Shown: positions 48,174 through 59,075 of the stretch, in pieces
Numbering within the stretch: position 1 is the stretch's first letter
How the letters are laid out: every line of letters begins with the position of its first letter
Notes under the pieces: model-generated
Databases searched by the model: none
What the model was told of the DNA's origin: nothing
Seen by the model: the letters and a program-made list of their open reading frames with translations, nothing else
Origin: Erythrophleum ivorense
Taxonomy: Eukaryota > Streptophyta > Magnoliopsida > Fabales > Fabaceae
DNA: 64,000 bases
Reading direction: 5' to 3'
Assembly (NCBI GenBank): GCA_026724425.1
Contig: JAIUCV010000007.1
Location: 25,041,091-25,105,090, forward strand
Translations under genes and position numbers: made by a program

Positions 48174-48770
48174 CTAAAATCCTACCAGAACAGGCACCTA
48201 AAGTCCTGCCAGAACAGGCCCCCAAAGTCCTACCAGAACAGGCACCTAAAGTCCTGCTAGAACAGGCACCCAAAGTCCTACCAGAATAGGCACCAAAGTC
48301 CTGCCAGAATAGGTACCTAAAGTCTTGCAGAATAGGCACCCAACGTCCTACTAGAATAGGCACCAAAGTCCTGCTAGAATAGGCCCCTAAAGTCCTACCA
48401 GAATAGGCACCAAAGTCCTGCCAGAACAGGCACCCAAAGTCCTACCAGAATAGGCACCAAAGTCATGGAAGAACATGTATCCAAAGTCTTACTAGAATAG
48501 GCACAAAAGTCCTACCAGAACAGGCACCCAAAGTCCTACCAGAATAGGCACCAAAGTCCTGCTAGAACAAGAACCTAAAGTCTTACCAGAATAGGTACCA
48601 ATAAAGGTCCTGCCAGAACATGCATCAAAGTCCTACCAGAATAGGCACCTTTAAGTCCTGCCAAAACAGGCATCAATCAAAGTCCTGTCAGAACAAGCGT
48701 CCCAAAGTCCTGTCAGAATAGACACCCAAAAAGTCTTTCATACACAGGCACCCAAAATCTTATATAGATT
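48174..48770 (+). repeat. Minisatellite, ~24 copies of a 23-24 bp unit
   Basis: The unit is AAAGTCCTGCCAGAACAGG plus CACC(T). Counting by eye gives about 24 copies, with units of AGAACAGG and AGAATAGG type tending to alternate and the last units decayed. Each unit contains an inverted CCTG...CAGG. Tandem arrays in the 3' region are common in Ogre. The ORFs across it (48030-48366, both strands) are repeat translations. Confidence 0.93.
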
Positions 48771-48945
48771 GAGCATACCTTCAAAAATCTTGTACTTGCA
48801 AGTATCTTTTATCAAGTTCCAACGTCTCCAGGTAAGTTAACCCTCCTTGACCTATTAACTCCCCAAACAAAATATATGTTTCCATCTTTACTTATGCTTA
48901 AGCTAAGGATATCAAAAAATCGCATCTTCTATCTCCTTGCTTAAA
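48771..48945 (+). other. Spacer after minisatellite
   Basis: Non-coding. The stretch 48870-48945 is the start of the PPT-region duplication (TTTCCATCTTTACTTATGCTTAAG compared with 49055-49075). Confidence 0.5.
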
Positions 48946-48967
48946 GAATAAGTAAAGAGGGGCAGCC
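48946..48967 (+). other. Upstream duplicate polypurine tract
   Basis: AATAAGTAAAGAGGGGCAGCC is followed by TGTAAACACCATATTTTG, which resembles the LTR start TGTGAACACCGTATTTT. It lies 182 bp before the real PPT/LTR junction. Confidence 0.7.
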
Positions 48968-49125
48968 TGTAAACACCATATTTTGTTTGGTTCGCTCCTT
49001 CCTCTTGCATAGTGTCAAAAAGCAATCAAATTGCCCCAGACAAAATACGTGTTCTTATCTTTACTTATTTCTTATGTAAAAATATATATATATATATATA
49101 TAATTACATTTTAATTTCTTTGCTT

Positions 49126-49149
49126 AAGAAACAAGTAAAGAAGGGCAAC
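49126..49149 (+). other. Polypurine tract of the Ogre-like element
   Basis: AAGAAACAAGTAAAGAAGGGC, then AAC, directly before the 3' LTR start TGTGAATACTG. Confidence 0.85.
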
Positions 49150-49839
49150 TGTGAATACTGTATTTTATCCGGGCATACTCCAAAAATAATAATAAAATTA
49201 AACTAATAAAAAGAAAAAAAATTCAATAGGTCCTTTTAGCTTAATAAGCTCAAAAATTAAAGGAGAAAGAACAAAAAAACAAGAGGCCATTACTCCAAAA
49301 TTAAAACCGAAAAAAAAATCAAAAAGAGACTAGAAAAAGAAAGAGAAAAAAGTAAAATCTCACAAAGAAAAAAAGGCTAAAAGCAAATAAAAAAATACCA
49401 AAATTAATAATAATTAAACCAAAACAAAAAAAACAAAAAAAAGATTTCTTCAAAAGACTACAAAAGAAAAATACTAAAAACAATAAATCTAAAACACAAA
49501 AAAAAAGAGATTAAGATTTTGGGGCCTAATCTAGGAAAGTCTAAACTAAACCAAACAAAAAGAGAAAGAAGGAGTCCAACCCAAAAGCCCAAAATCAAAA
49601 ATTAAAAAAGGAGAATAAAAATTAAGTGGACAAAAAAGAGCTTCAGTCCAATACCTCAAAACCCAAAGGCCTAAGTAGTGAAAAGCAAAATAGGCTGAAG
49701 AATAAAGTCCAAAAAAAGAAAGTAGAGCCCATTCCTTTGGCCCAGTGACTTTTCAGACTCTCCCAAGCCCAATAACTCGTCAACCCTCTCATTTGATCTG
49801 GAAACCCACCTTCAGCAAAAACCTACCCGAACACCCTGT

Positions 49840-50592
49840 TGATGAGAGACCCCGTAGGAATAAGTCCTAGGAACCTTCTTTTTGACAACATAACCCTGAT
49901 CGTGCAAGATTCAAGAACACAATCACGCAAATAGAAGACAAAAAACACTAGTAAAGAATAAGAACACGTATAAACAAAGATAGTTAGTCAAGTGGGTAAG
50001 ACCATAAGAGAACTCGTCCCTTAGAACCCTAACCATAAGACGCCACAAAGGAAGACCACTCCTTTGATAAGTCCGAGTTAAATTCACTCCATCGCTCAAG
50101 GAGCAAGAGGAACCTCACAAAAACAGAACATAAGTCCTGAAAAGAAAATTCTATTTATTCATCTCATTTCTTTTTTTTAATTGAATACAAAGATAGCCTA
50201 TTTATAGGCAAAGAAAATACAAAACTTGAATACTAAGCAAACCCTAAAAGTAAGACTTAAGAAACTTCCTAAAACATAATTCCCAAGGTTGTGCACTATT
50301 CACGTGCACTGTTCATCCGGAAATAGAAAGAAAATAACCTAAATAAATGGAAACAAATCAACCCCTAAAGAAATGGAAACAAAATAATTATAAAATAATA
50401 AGAAAATAAAACTTTCTAAAAACTTAATTGACCACATGGCCTTATTCAAATCATTAAAATAGAAACTAATTATTCCAGGTTTGGTCTGAAAATTGATGCT
50501 CACGTTCAGCAACTTGCCCAAGCTTTCCTTGATGGTTACGCCATGCATGGTCTCTTTGAAGATGGTCATTGAAGCTCCGTGGTACTCTATCA
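49840..50592 (-). mobile_element. Solo LTR (753 bp) inside the Ogre 3' LTR
   Basis: The 5' Ogre LTR reads ACCCTGTGGTCC without interruption. Here CCTGT (49835-49839) is followed by TGATGAGAGACCCC ... GGTACTCTATCA and CCTGT again (50593-50597). The ends TGATGAGAG/CTCTATCA are short inverted repeats and TG...CA, so this is an LTR flanked by a perfect TSD. A TATAAATA box on the minus strand (50199-50206) suggests transcription leftwards. No PBS, PPT or second LTR is present, so it is a solo LTR formed by recombination. Its family is not represented elsewhere in the window. The ORF 50339-50704 (minus) inside it is unrecognised. Confidence 0.88.
50199..50206 (-). promoter_or_regulatory. TATA box of the solo LTR
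   Basis: The minus strand reads GCCTATAAATAGGC, a strong plant TATA context about 390 bp into the LTR. Confidence 0.55.
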
Positions 50593-50803
50593 CCTGTGGT
50601 CCCGCTGGTCCCCCCCTTTGGTGTTCTCGCTCCTGTATTCTCCAGCCTGTACCCTCCAGTAGCAGACGAGACAGCAAATGGAGAGGTATAGGCAAAGCAT
50701 GCACGTTGTTGGCAGGAGAGGGAGAGGAGTATCAGCGCTGGGGTGAGTGGAGCAGAGAGGGATGGAGAAAAAGGAGGACAATGCAAGGAGAAAGGGAGAC
50801 GCC

Positions 50804-50810
50804 TATAAAA
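50804..50810 (+). promoter_or_regulatory. TATA box of Ogre-like 3' LTR
   Basis: CCTATAAAAACTGAGAGG, identical to the 5' LTR copy at 32546-32552. Confidence 0.6.
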
Positions 50811-53800
50811 ACTGAGAGGAATTCGAGAGAGGGAGGAGGGGAGTTTTGGGAAAGAAAAATCAAGTGAGGAAGTTGAGAGGAGAAGGGGTTTTCTTTTCGG
50901 AAGGAGATTGATGGCAGCCGAGGGAAGGCAAGCCGAAAAATTGAGGGTTTTCGAAGGGGTAAAGGAGAAAGACAACAATCGGAAGGTCGAACTGAATCGA
51001 GAGCAAGTAGCAGCGACGTTTCGACTTAAGAAGAAATTCATTTGATTCCCTAAACTCCGAAGGTATATTTCCTCCGCCTCTTTTTTTTTCATTATCTCGG
51101 GATTCAGGGGATGTGGGTGTGCTCTGATTCTAGGTGCTGAATTTTGAGATCTTCGTGTCTTGAATGCGATTTGAGTCGATGCCTATTGGGTGTTGATCAT
51201 TCGGGTTTCCTAGACAATCAGTTTTACTTTTCTTGTTCATTCCTTTTTTTTTCTTTCTTGCTGTATGATCCTGTTTCTTTATGATGTAAACGTGTTGATG
51301 TGTTCTGCGTTGGGATATTGAAGGGCGAGTTCATTGTGTGGCTTCTGAAGATGAGGTTAGAGTTAGAATCCTTGAGAATCATGTATGGCCATGTGCATAT
51401 GAATTAGCCTCTGTATGGAAATAAAGATAACTTTGATTGATGGCTGCTGCTTGTCATACTGCTATGTGAGTTGAACATGACTTGATTTCTATTCTATTTT
51501 CTTGCACAAGATATGCAATTAAGATGTTGTCATTTGTGTGCATAGAGTCCCATGTTAAACCATCCATAATAAACACAGATAGTCTGATTGATTGGCTGCT
51601 GTTTATTTTCCTGTTGTGTGGCGTTGCTAGGCATATCATTATGAGAACTGGACGTGAGTTTGTTTCTTATTCTGTCTCCTGTACGAAATTTGGGATGTAG
51701 ATGCCTTAGCCAGTCCAAAATATGGGACCTTGTCCCTTTTGTTCATTTGGTTTCATAAAAAAAAAAGAGTCTTGTTGCTACTCCTTTATTTGTTCACTTA
51801 ATGCTTGAACTTGATGGATTCCCCCTTTTGAGAGGGACTTAAACTTCCAATACATGTGGATTGGTTATCCCTTAATACCAAGGGAAGAGAGAAGCCGTCA
51901 TTTCATGATGCCGAGGGAAGGAAGGAGCGAGGAGCAATTGGGTTGTACCTTGTATGATTATATTATTTTTGTTTGTTTGTTTGTTTTTTTGTTTTTGTTT
52001 TTTTTTTTCCACTCTTGTAAATTTGTTCAAGAATGATGTAGTAAGTATGGTTAAACACTTAGCACACACTTGCAAATTACCTTTTTTTCTTCTTTTGGTT
52101 TGTAAGTTTTTTTTATCTCTTTTTAATTATTTCATCAATTTACACATTAGAATAGCCGTGTGAGATTTCATATCCCCTCAAGCACATAGATACCAAAAGG
52201 CCATATGTGGCAATAAAGCCTCCTTGGTGCCTTTTGGGCTTCGAATTTACAATTTGACATTTTGGGCTCCAATGGCCCCATGCAAAAGAATACAAAAGAA
52301 ATTCCAAAAAAAAAAGGAAAAAGCAAAGAGTTGAAAAAGAGAGAATTTTCGGTAAAAATTATTTCGAACCTTAAAGATTTATCCTTTCTTAAAAGGCCTT
52401 TTTGCAAAAACTAAAAAATGGTAATTTTTTTAAGAGTTAATCTAAAAAAACAACAAACAAACAAACAAATTAAAAAAATTAAGAAAAATAAAATCCCAAA
52501 AAAGGAGGGGTTGAATCAACCAAAATTACACCAAGTAAAAACAAAGATCAATAAGACAAAAAGAAAAGCACTGAAAAAAATAATAATAATAAAAATAATA
52601 AAAACAAAAACAAAAATAAAAACAAAACAAAACATAGAAATACAAACGAAGCTAAGAATTATAAAAAGGGAGGGGATAAAACATAAACAAACAAAAAACT
52701 CATGAAGAATAAGCAAGAAAAAAAAACACAAAATAAAAATTCACCAAAAGAAAAAATGTAAAAAAAATGATGGCAACAAAAACAAATAAAAAAAAAGAGA
52801 AACAACAAAATAAAAAAAAAGACAACAAAAAGAATAATAACAATAAAAAAAAGAAAAAGAAAAGAAAATAATAGGAATAAAACAGAAAACAAAAAAAATC
52901 AAAATACAAGAAAAATTAAGAAAGTTGAAAATTAAAAGCGAATTAAACAAAAAGTTTTTGAAAATACAAAAAGGAAAAAGAAAAACCTTTTTTTAACTCA
53001 ATCATTAAAAGAAAAAAAAAACAAAATAATAAAACAAAACAAAAATAAAACAAACAAAAAATAAGAAAAACAAAAATAATAAGAAAACAAAAAAAAGAAG
53101 ATAAAAGGGAGAAAAACAAAAAAATAATAAAAAATAATAACAGAAAGCACAAACAAAACAAAGATAAACAAAAAATAAATAAAACAAAACACAAAATAAA
53201 AATTAACCAAGAAAAAGGGAAGAAACAAAGGTAAACACAAAATAATAATAATAATAATAATAAAATAAAACACATACTAAAAACAAACAAAAAAGACCTA
53301 GCAAGAGAAGATAAGAAATAAAGGATGATAAAAAGGAAAGAATTGTTAGCAAATTAAAACACATCAATCAATTTCAAAACCGTTTTATTTGTTAAAAGAA
53401 AAAGTAGTTTTTATTTTCTTGTCTTTTCAAAACAAAAACAAAAACAAAACAAACTAAAAGGATAAAAACCAAAAGTAAAAAAAGAAAAAAAATCAATCAA
53501 AAATTAAAAATCAAACAAAAATAACCCAAAAAAAAATGAAACAAAACATCAATCAAATTCAATCTCCATTCGAACTACATGGACTTTGATCCCTTTTAGA
53601 GAGTATGTAGGCCCTAGGCTTTTATCCTAGGTCAAGTCCGCCTTTGTAAATAGACATTTTTCTTTTTATTTCATTCCTTTCCTTCTTATTTTAATTCTTG
53701 AGTTTCTTTATGTTTTATTGTAATATTGATTTCCTTTCTTTTTCTACTTTTAACTTTATTTCCTTTAATTTCTTTATTCTTATTTTATGTGTGATTTGTT

Positions 53801-54124
53801 AGGGAGAATTAAAATATAATTAAGGCTATTTTATTTTTGCACAACTAAGTTAGGGTAACCATTCTTAAGAATGGGTGTAGTGGGGTGCCTAATACCTTCC
53901 CCACTCACAATCGACTCCCGAATCTGAATCTGGTTCATAGACCATTTTTCAAATAAAAAGGCTTTTCTAAAGTTTTGCCTTTCAAAAATTAAAATTTTCG
54001 TGGCGACTCTTGAACCCTTACACTTATTTCAATTTTGAATTTCGGTTTTCGATTTCATTGAGAAACTCGAATTTTTCCTTTAATTTGATAAAGGCGCTAC
54101 GCGGTCGCATTTTCGAGTGTGACA

Positions 54125-54129
54125 GTATT
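54125..54129. repeat. Right target-site duplication GTATT of the Ogre-like element
   Basis: It follows GTGTGACA and matches GTATT in the uninterrupted B LTR; the left copy is GAATT. Confidence 0.85.
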
Positions 54130-55078
54130 CACTCCATTGTCTTATTCACAGAACACACTCCACACCACGCCATAGCCTCTCATCCTCTATTGCAATTCCA
54201 TCTCCACTCAAATGAAGCTCTAATTCCCCTTGTGGCTAGCTAGGAGGAAGATCCTTGGTTAAAACTTGAATCTATGGAGAAGAACACAGAATTTTGGCTA
54301 AGATTTTCTTAATTTCCTACACTTTTTCTCTTTTATGTATTTTCTTGGTTAAGTTGTATTTGATGGGAAATTTGTGTAATTTTAATTAGTGGCTGGTTAG
54401 ACACTAATTAGAAAACCTTTTTGTTGTTTAATTGGTTGGATTAAATACTAAATTTTGTATTTTTCTTTAATTTCCCATATATGCCATAAAGGTGTTCGAT
54501 AAAATGCATAAGTGAAATTATGAGCTTTATTGTTTGATTTAAGGGTTTCTTGGAGTTTGGTTGGTTAATTAAACATCCTAGAGTGTTAATTTAGAGGCTA
54601 ATTGATCAATTAATCATTCACTTCAAATGTTTATAGATCTTAATCACAAGAATTAGTAATTTAATGATAGTTTAGGTCTCAATTAACATTAAATTGCTAG
54701 ATTCTTGAATCTTGAGTGGTAATTCAAGATCATTTGCCAATGGACATAATTAGGGATCCTTAGACTGGAATTAATCACAATTGAATTATGATAAGTATAG
54801 TGGATACCAAGGGACGAATCCAAAGCTAGTCACAAGCCCATTATCAACCATAATTCATACAATTAGGTAGCAATTAGGAATTTTAATTCAGTTTCATTTC
54901 AATTAGTTTAAGTCAATCAAACCCCCCGTAGTTAGAAAATTTTTAGAGTTTTTTAACACTTAGAAAACCCAATTGAACATTGAACTCCATTTCCAAGGGA
55001 GATGGCCTAGGTTGCACCACTAGCTATATAATTTCTCAACCTAATTTTATTTTGAGGGTTGCACGACATGACTCGTCA
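54130..55078 (+). repeat. 5' LTR of element B, right part
   Basis: It continues B's LTR from CACTCCATTGTCTTATTC, matching 60834-61853. It ends ACATGACTCGTCA directly before the PBS. The 79-bp duplication of the 3' LTR is absent here. Confidence 0.92.
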
Positions 55079-55083
55079 AAATT

Positions 55084-55101
55084 TAATGCCGTTGCCGGGG
55101 A
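55084..55101 (+). other. Primer-binding site of element B, tRNA-Asp type
   Basis: TAATGCCGTTGCCGGGGA follows the LTR end. Plant Athila/Tat elements use TGGCGCCGTTGCCGGGGA, so three bases have changed at the 5' side. Confidence 0.82.
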
Positions 55102-55585
55102 ATTGGATTCTTAATTGTTTGAAAAGGATTTCTAGGTGTTTAACCTCTATTTTTGTTCTATTTTGGTTTAATTTTTTTCCTTGTTTTAAGCTTGGATTTG
55201 GACATTTCGGTGTTGCATGACAAGAGTATGCTTGCTAGAATTTTTGTTTAAAGTGCCCAGAAAATTCTAAAACTTTGTTTTCGAACGTTTAAGGTACTTT
55301 TTCCAATTTTTTGGCCAAATTCTAACGTTTAAGGTACTTTTTTCTAATTTTTTAGTATTTTCTTGATTTTTTTAGAAAATTTTCAATTTTTCAAGGTTTA
55401 TTTTCTTTAATTTTTGTGAGTCCATTTTGTGTGATTAATCTTTGTTTTGGAGTGTTTATGATTGTTAGGAAGTTCTTATCTTCATTTGAATTTTATTTTC
55501 TTAATTTAGAGTTAATTTTAATATAATGTGCTAGTGATTTGTTTTGTGCTGAAATCAATTAAACTTCTCATTTTCTTGCTTTAAA
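55102..55585 (+). other. Leader of element B
   Basis: AT-rich, non-coding, with a repeated phrase TTCTAACGTTTAAGGTACTTTTT (55286-55345 region). Nothing else is recognisable. Confidence 0.6.
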
Positions 55586-57571
55586 TGGATCCATATTATT
55601 ATTTTAATCAAGGTGTCTATGATTTTCCTGCAAATGATAGGATCTCCAGGCAATTGGATGAACTTAAGTCAATGCTTTAAGGCCTTCTTGAATGACAAAG
55701 AGAAGTACAACAAAGCCAACATACCAACAAGTCCAACAACCATGCTACCAACCACACTATCATCCCTATGAAGTTCATTCCAGTTACATTGAACCATACT
55801 ACCATCCATATGAAGTTCACCCAAATTACCACCATCATTATGATTCATACCACAATTACAATATGCAAGAGCCAGAATATCATCCTTATAACTACCATGA
55901 AGGGTACATGCAACAAGAGGTCCAGAGGGAACCAACTTTGGAAGAGAGAAGGTTGTAACAAATGAAAGCTCATAATCTTCAACTCCAACAAGAAGTTGAT
56001 CAGTTGCATGCTCAAAATCAACAAATGATTGACAACATTATAAAGGATTTGGGAATTCAAACGAATCAACCTACTTCAAGTGCTACTGAATTGACTAAAA
56101 AGCAAATTAGAAAGGAATGTATAAAGGAGGAAGAATCCTATTCACTAGGTAATATCCTTTCATCTTCTAATACTTTGTAATTTGTTGGAACCAATTCTAG
56201 TATGCTTGATAGCACTATGATTAATGATGCACATAATGTTGTTGACTCTGAATTGCATGATGATGATGTAGATGAGAAATTGTTGTTGAATCTCCTGATT
56301 TGGTTGATTGTAGTAATTCATTGAGCAAAATTAATACAATTATTGATGTTCATGAACCCTTATGTGCTGATGCACTTGGTAATTTTACACCTAGCTATGA
56401 CTATAGTGTGATAATTTCACTTCTGAGCCTATTAATGATGAATCTTTTGAGTCTAGGGTAGTAGATAAGTTTGGGGGTGACCTAGAATGTGATGCTCATG
56501 CTACTCCTAGTGTAAGTTTGGTTGATAAGCCTATTGATGATGCATCTTCTGAGTTTAGGGACAGTCTACCATCTGAACCATGTGACATAGCTGATTTGGA
56601 TGCATTTCTTGATTGTTTTTATGTTGGAACCACTATATGTGATAGATGGCCCCAAATTAATTCTTTCATTGAGACTAGTGAGTTCCTCACATATACTGGT
56701 CAACATGATTCCTCACTGACATGTAATGATGTGACTGATGAAACAGTGAATGTGGCATGTGACAAGAATATAGATAGTGAAATTCTTAAGTAGCTTATTG
56801 TTGATGACTCAGACTTTAATTTGAAATGCTTATGTGATAACATGCATACAGGTCTCGTATGTGCTGAGATAAATGAGTTTCTATAGTCTAATAAGTCTGT
56901 TGAATCCATGAATTCTTGTTTGTATTGAAATTATTGATAAGATTGATTCTACTGATCATACTAGTATTGATGAGAGTATGCATAGTGATAGTGCTGATAT
57001 TGAACACCCTATGGATGCTTATGCTGTTATTGATACTAGTGAGAGACTGGATTTCGTTGTTGATCATTGTGTAGAATATTGTGAGCCTACTGATGTCTCT
57101 TTGGTCAGGGAAGATACTGTTTCTCTTGTTGAGAGTCTTGAATAGATTCTTGAAGTTAATGAAGTAGTTCCCAACAATCCACAGGCTCTCCCAATTGAAA
57201 AAAAGCAACTATCAGATACCTTGAAGGACTCCAACTTAAAGGATTGTGAGAAGTTGCAATTTAATTTTTTTGTTGATGCAGTGACTCTTACTGATGAGAG
57301 TCCAATAGATTTTATTGGATTTGATAAATATTTAGAGAGTTTTGATTTTAAATTTTCTTTCTTTAGCTTTGAATTTCCTAAATTTGATTTTTCTTCTTTT
57401 ATTGCTTCTAAACATTCTGAATTTGACTTTCCAAGACTATTGATGGTTGAAGAAGTCCATGAAGCATCTCTGAATGATCAATCCAAATACTTTAAAGTAT
57501 TGAGACTTAAATTTGTTGAACTAAAAAGGAATAAAGTTGTTTTGATTTTGATTTTTGATATTTATGATTAG
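55586..57571 (+). pseudogene. Degenerate ORF of unknown function in element B
   Basis: It starts at an ATG (MDPYYYFNQGVYDFPANDR) and is read through several frames and stops. Segment one (55692-55958) is rich in Tyr, His and Pro, with repeated HPYEVH. Segment two (55962-56180) begins with a likely coiled coil (LQQEVDQLHAQNQQMIDNI). Segment three (about 56200-57571, including 56518-56793 and 57221-57571) is acidic and Ser/Asp-rich, ending in FSFEFPKFDFSS and LILIFDIYD. No Gag zinc knuckle, protease, RT or integrase motif was found. It may be a diverged gag-like or family-specific protein; I do not recognise it. The many stops show it is inactive. Confidence 0.5.
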
Positions 57572-57794
57572 TTGGTCTCTAATAGAGTTATTTGTAGTTT
57601 GAGATTTAGTTTTTCTTTTTCTTTTCTGCATTACTGTTTGTTTTATTTTGTTTTGTAAGTAATAAAAGGTCGCTAAATAGCTACAAAGGAAATTTAAGCC
57701 CACCCTTGAGATCTTTGATTCAAGTTCATCCGGTTGTATACTTTCCTTCCACACTCTTTATATTGTGTTGTTTATCTATTGATTAGATTGTGTG

Positions 57795-57841
57795 CTGACA
57801 TTGAGGACAATGCAACATTTAAGTGTGGGGGGGGGGGGGAG
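57795..57841 (+). other. Conserved ATTGAGGACAATG ... AAGTGTGG(G)n block
   Basis: The phrase ACATTGAGGACAATG..TTTAAGTGTG is followed by 13 consecutive G (57827-57839). This type of block is frequent after the coding part of Athila/Tat elements, and a shorter relative sits at each PPT here (23899-23920, 59055-59075). It may be an internal polypurine tract. Confidence 0.65.
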
Positions 57842-59054
57842 AGTCATTTTATTCCATTTCATCTTCTCTTTGCTTCCTTTGTAAAAAAAACTGAAAATTT
57901 TGAAATTTTTGAGAAAAATAGCGTGATTTTTTTTTTTCAATTTTTCTGTGAAATTTGCAAGTTGAGATAATTATAGCCTGGATTCACTTTAACAAGATAA
58001 GCAATGAATTTTATGTTTTGATTTGAGTGAAATGACAATAAATTTGATTTCAATGAATTATTTGATAGCCATTAGCTGGTGAGGAATTGAGCCTTAATTG
58101 TTCATTTCTAGTGTGTATTCACCTATTACTGCTTTCACTTTAGAACTTGTCTTGATTCTTTGTTGAGGCCACATTTGCATTTACATGCACGAAAATGATA
58201 AGGCATTCCTTTCTTTTATAGCTAGTGAACCAAAAAGCTAACCTTGACATGCATTCTTTCCATTGTTTAGCCACTTTGGACTTGGATTTATTTTCTTGTT
58301 GAACCCATAACCAATAAAAATATATTCCCACCTTGTTTTAAGATGCCTTAGGAATTTCAAGGAGCATTACATCTAAGTAGGATAGATGAATGTATATCTT
58401 ACATCAAGTTAGGTCATTGTTATTCAAAGTTGAAGAATTTGTTCTTAAAAAAAATGCAAAGATATATATTAAAAAAATAAAAGAAAAGCCAAAAAAAAAA
58501 GAGGAAAAGTAATTGAAAATCAAAAGAAAGAAGTCTTTTGAATTGAGTTTATAGTTGCCTATACTTGTTGGAAATAAGGCCTTGAATACACATTCTTCTC
58601 TATCCTAAATCTCTATTGATTGCTCTTGAGGTTCTAAGGTATCTATTTGTTTGTCTTTTCTTGTATGTCTATTCATTTCTTCCCTTAACCTCACTACAAC
58701 GCTGAATAAAGTCCTATTGATTTATACATTGCATTTGGCATGGGTGGTGGAGACTTAGAAGCTTGACAAGCTTATGGTAGTGAGGTTTTGATAGGTGGAA
58801 CCTGAGTGATCTACATTCCTTTAAACACTGAAAAGTTGAGAGTAAACACTATTTTAATTGAAATTTCCATGGAACTTATTTCTTGATGTAAGTGAAGTTA
58901 GCTTGGATTGTTGAAGTGTTGAAGAGATGTGATCACTCTCTATCTTGTGATTTTTACTTTCCTTTTTCATTTTCATTTTCCACTTGCCATTCTACTAGCC
59001 AGGTGTTTCAATTCATTCTTTTATCTTGGATTTTGAGCTTTGCCCAGGAGTGCA
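57842..59054 (+). other. 3' interior of element B
   Basis: Non-coding. It has an A-rich run at 58447-58520 and the GCCCAGGAGTGCAAAGG motif at 59042-59058. Its counterpart in element C is 23921-24985 (reverse). Short ORFs here carry no domain. Confidence 0.65.
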
Positions 59055-59075
59055 AAGGTTTAATGTGGGGAAATT
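59055..59075 (+). other. Polypurine tract of element B
   Basis: AAGGTTTAATGTGGGGAAAT directly precedes the 3' LTR start TGATAAATAC. Confidence 0.8.

Larger units (their letters stand above)
31626..54124 (+). mobile_element. Ogre-like (Tat lineage) Ty3/gypsy element, 22.5 kb
   Basis: It is 22,499 bp long, bounded by TGTGAACACCG and GTGTGACA, with a near-perfect TSD. Layout on the plus strand: 5' LTR 31626-35926, PBS 35930-35947, leader, ORF1 37484-39480, gag 39925-42375, protease plus G-patch segment, probable intron, RT, RNase H, archaeal-type RNase H, integrase to 46849, a long 3' region with tandem repeats, PPT, 3' LTR 49150-54124. Great size, very long LTRs, an ORF upstream of gag, a second RNase H and the TGGCGACTC PBS are the hallmarks of Ogre. 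All ORFs carry stops or frameshifts. It inserted into the 5' LTR of element B. Confidence 0.93.
49150..54124 (+). repeat. 3' LTR of the Ogre-like element
   Basis: It is 4975 bp including a 753-bp solo LTR plus its 5-bp TSD; without these it is about 4.2 kb, close to the 5' LTR. It starts TGTGAATACTGTATTTTATCC and ends TTTCGAGTGTGACA. The TATA box is at 50804-50810 and the A-rich tract at 52437-53560, with a shorter AAT run than in the 5' LTR. Confidence 0.93.

Noticed and set aside
48174..48770. CRISPR-like array
   Set aside because: The units are contiguous 23-24 bp tandem copies without unique spacers, in a plant retrotransposon. It is a minisatellite.
50466..51092. 208-codon antisense ORF, with a 143-codon relative at 32289-32720
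   Set aside because: It lies in the GA-rich block of the Ogre LTR on the opposite strand to the element and is Ser/Leu/Pro-rich from sequence composition. It has no domain, and its presence in both LTRs follows from the LTR duplication.
57521..57754. Minus-strand ORF in the B interior
   Set aside because: It is antisense to the degenerate B frame and its AT-rich 3' region. No similarity to known proteins was seen.
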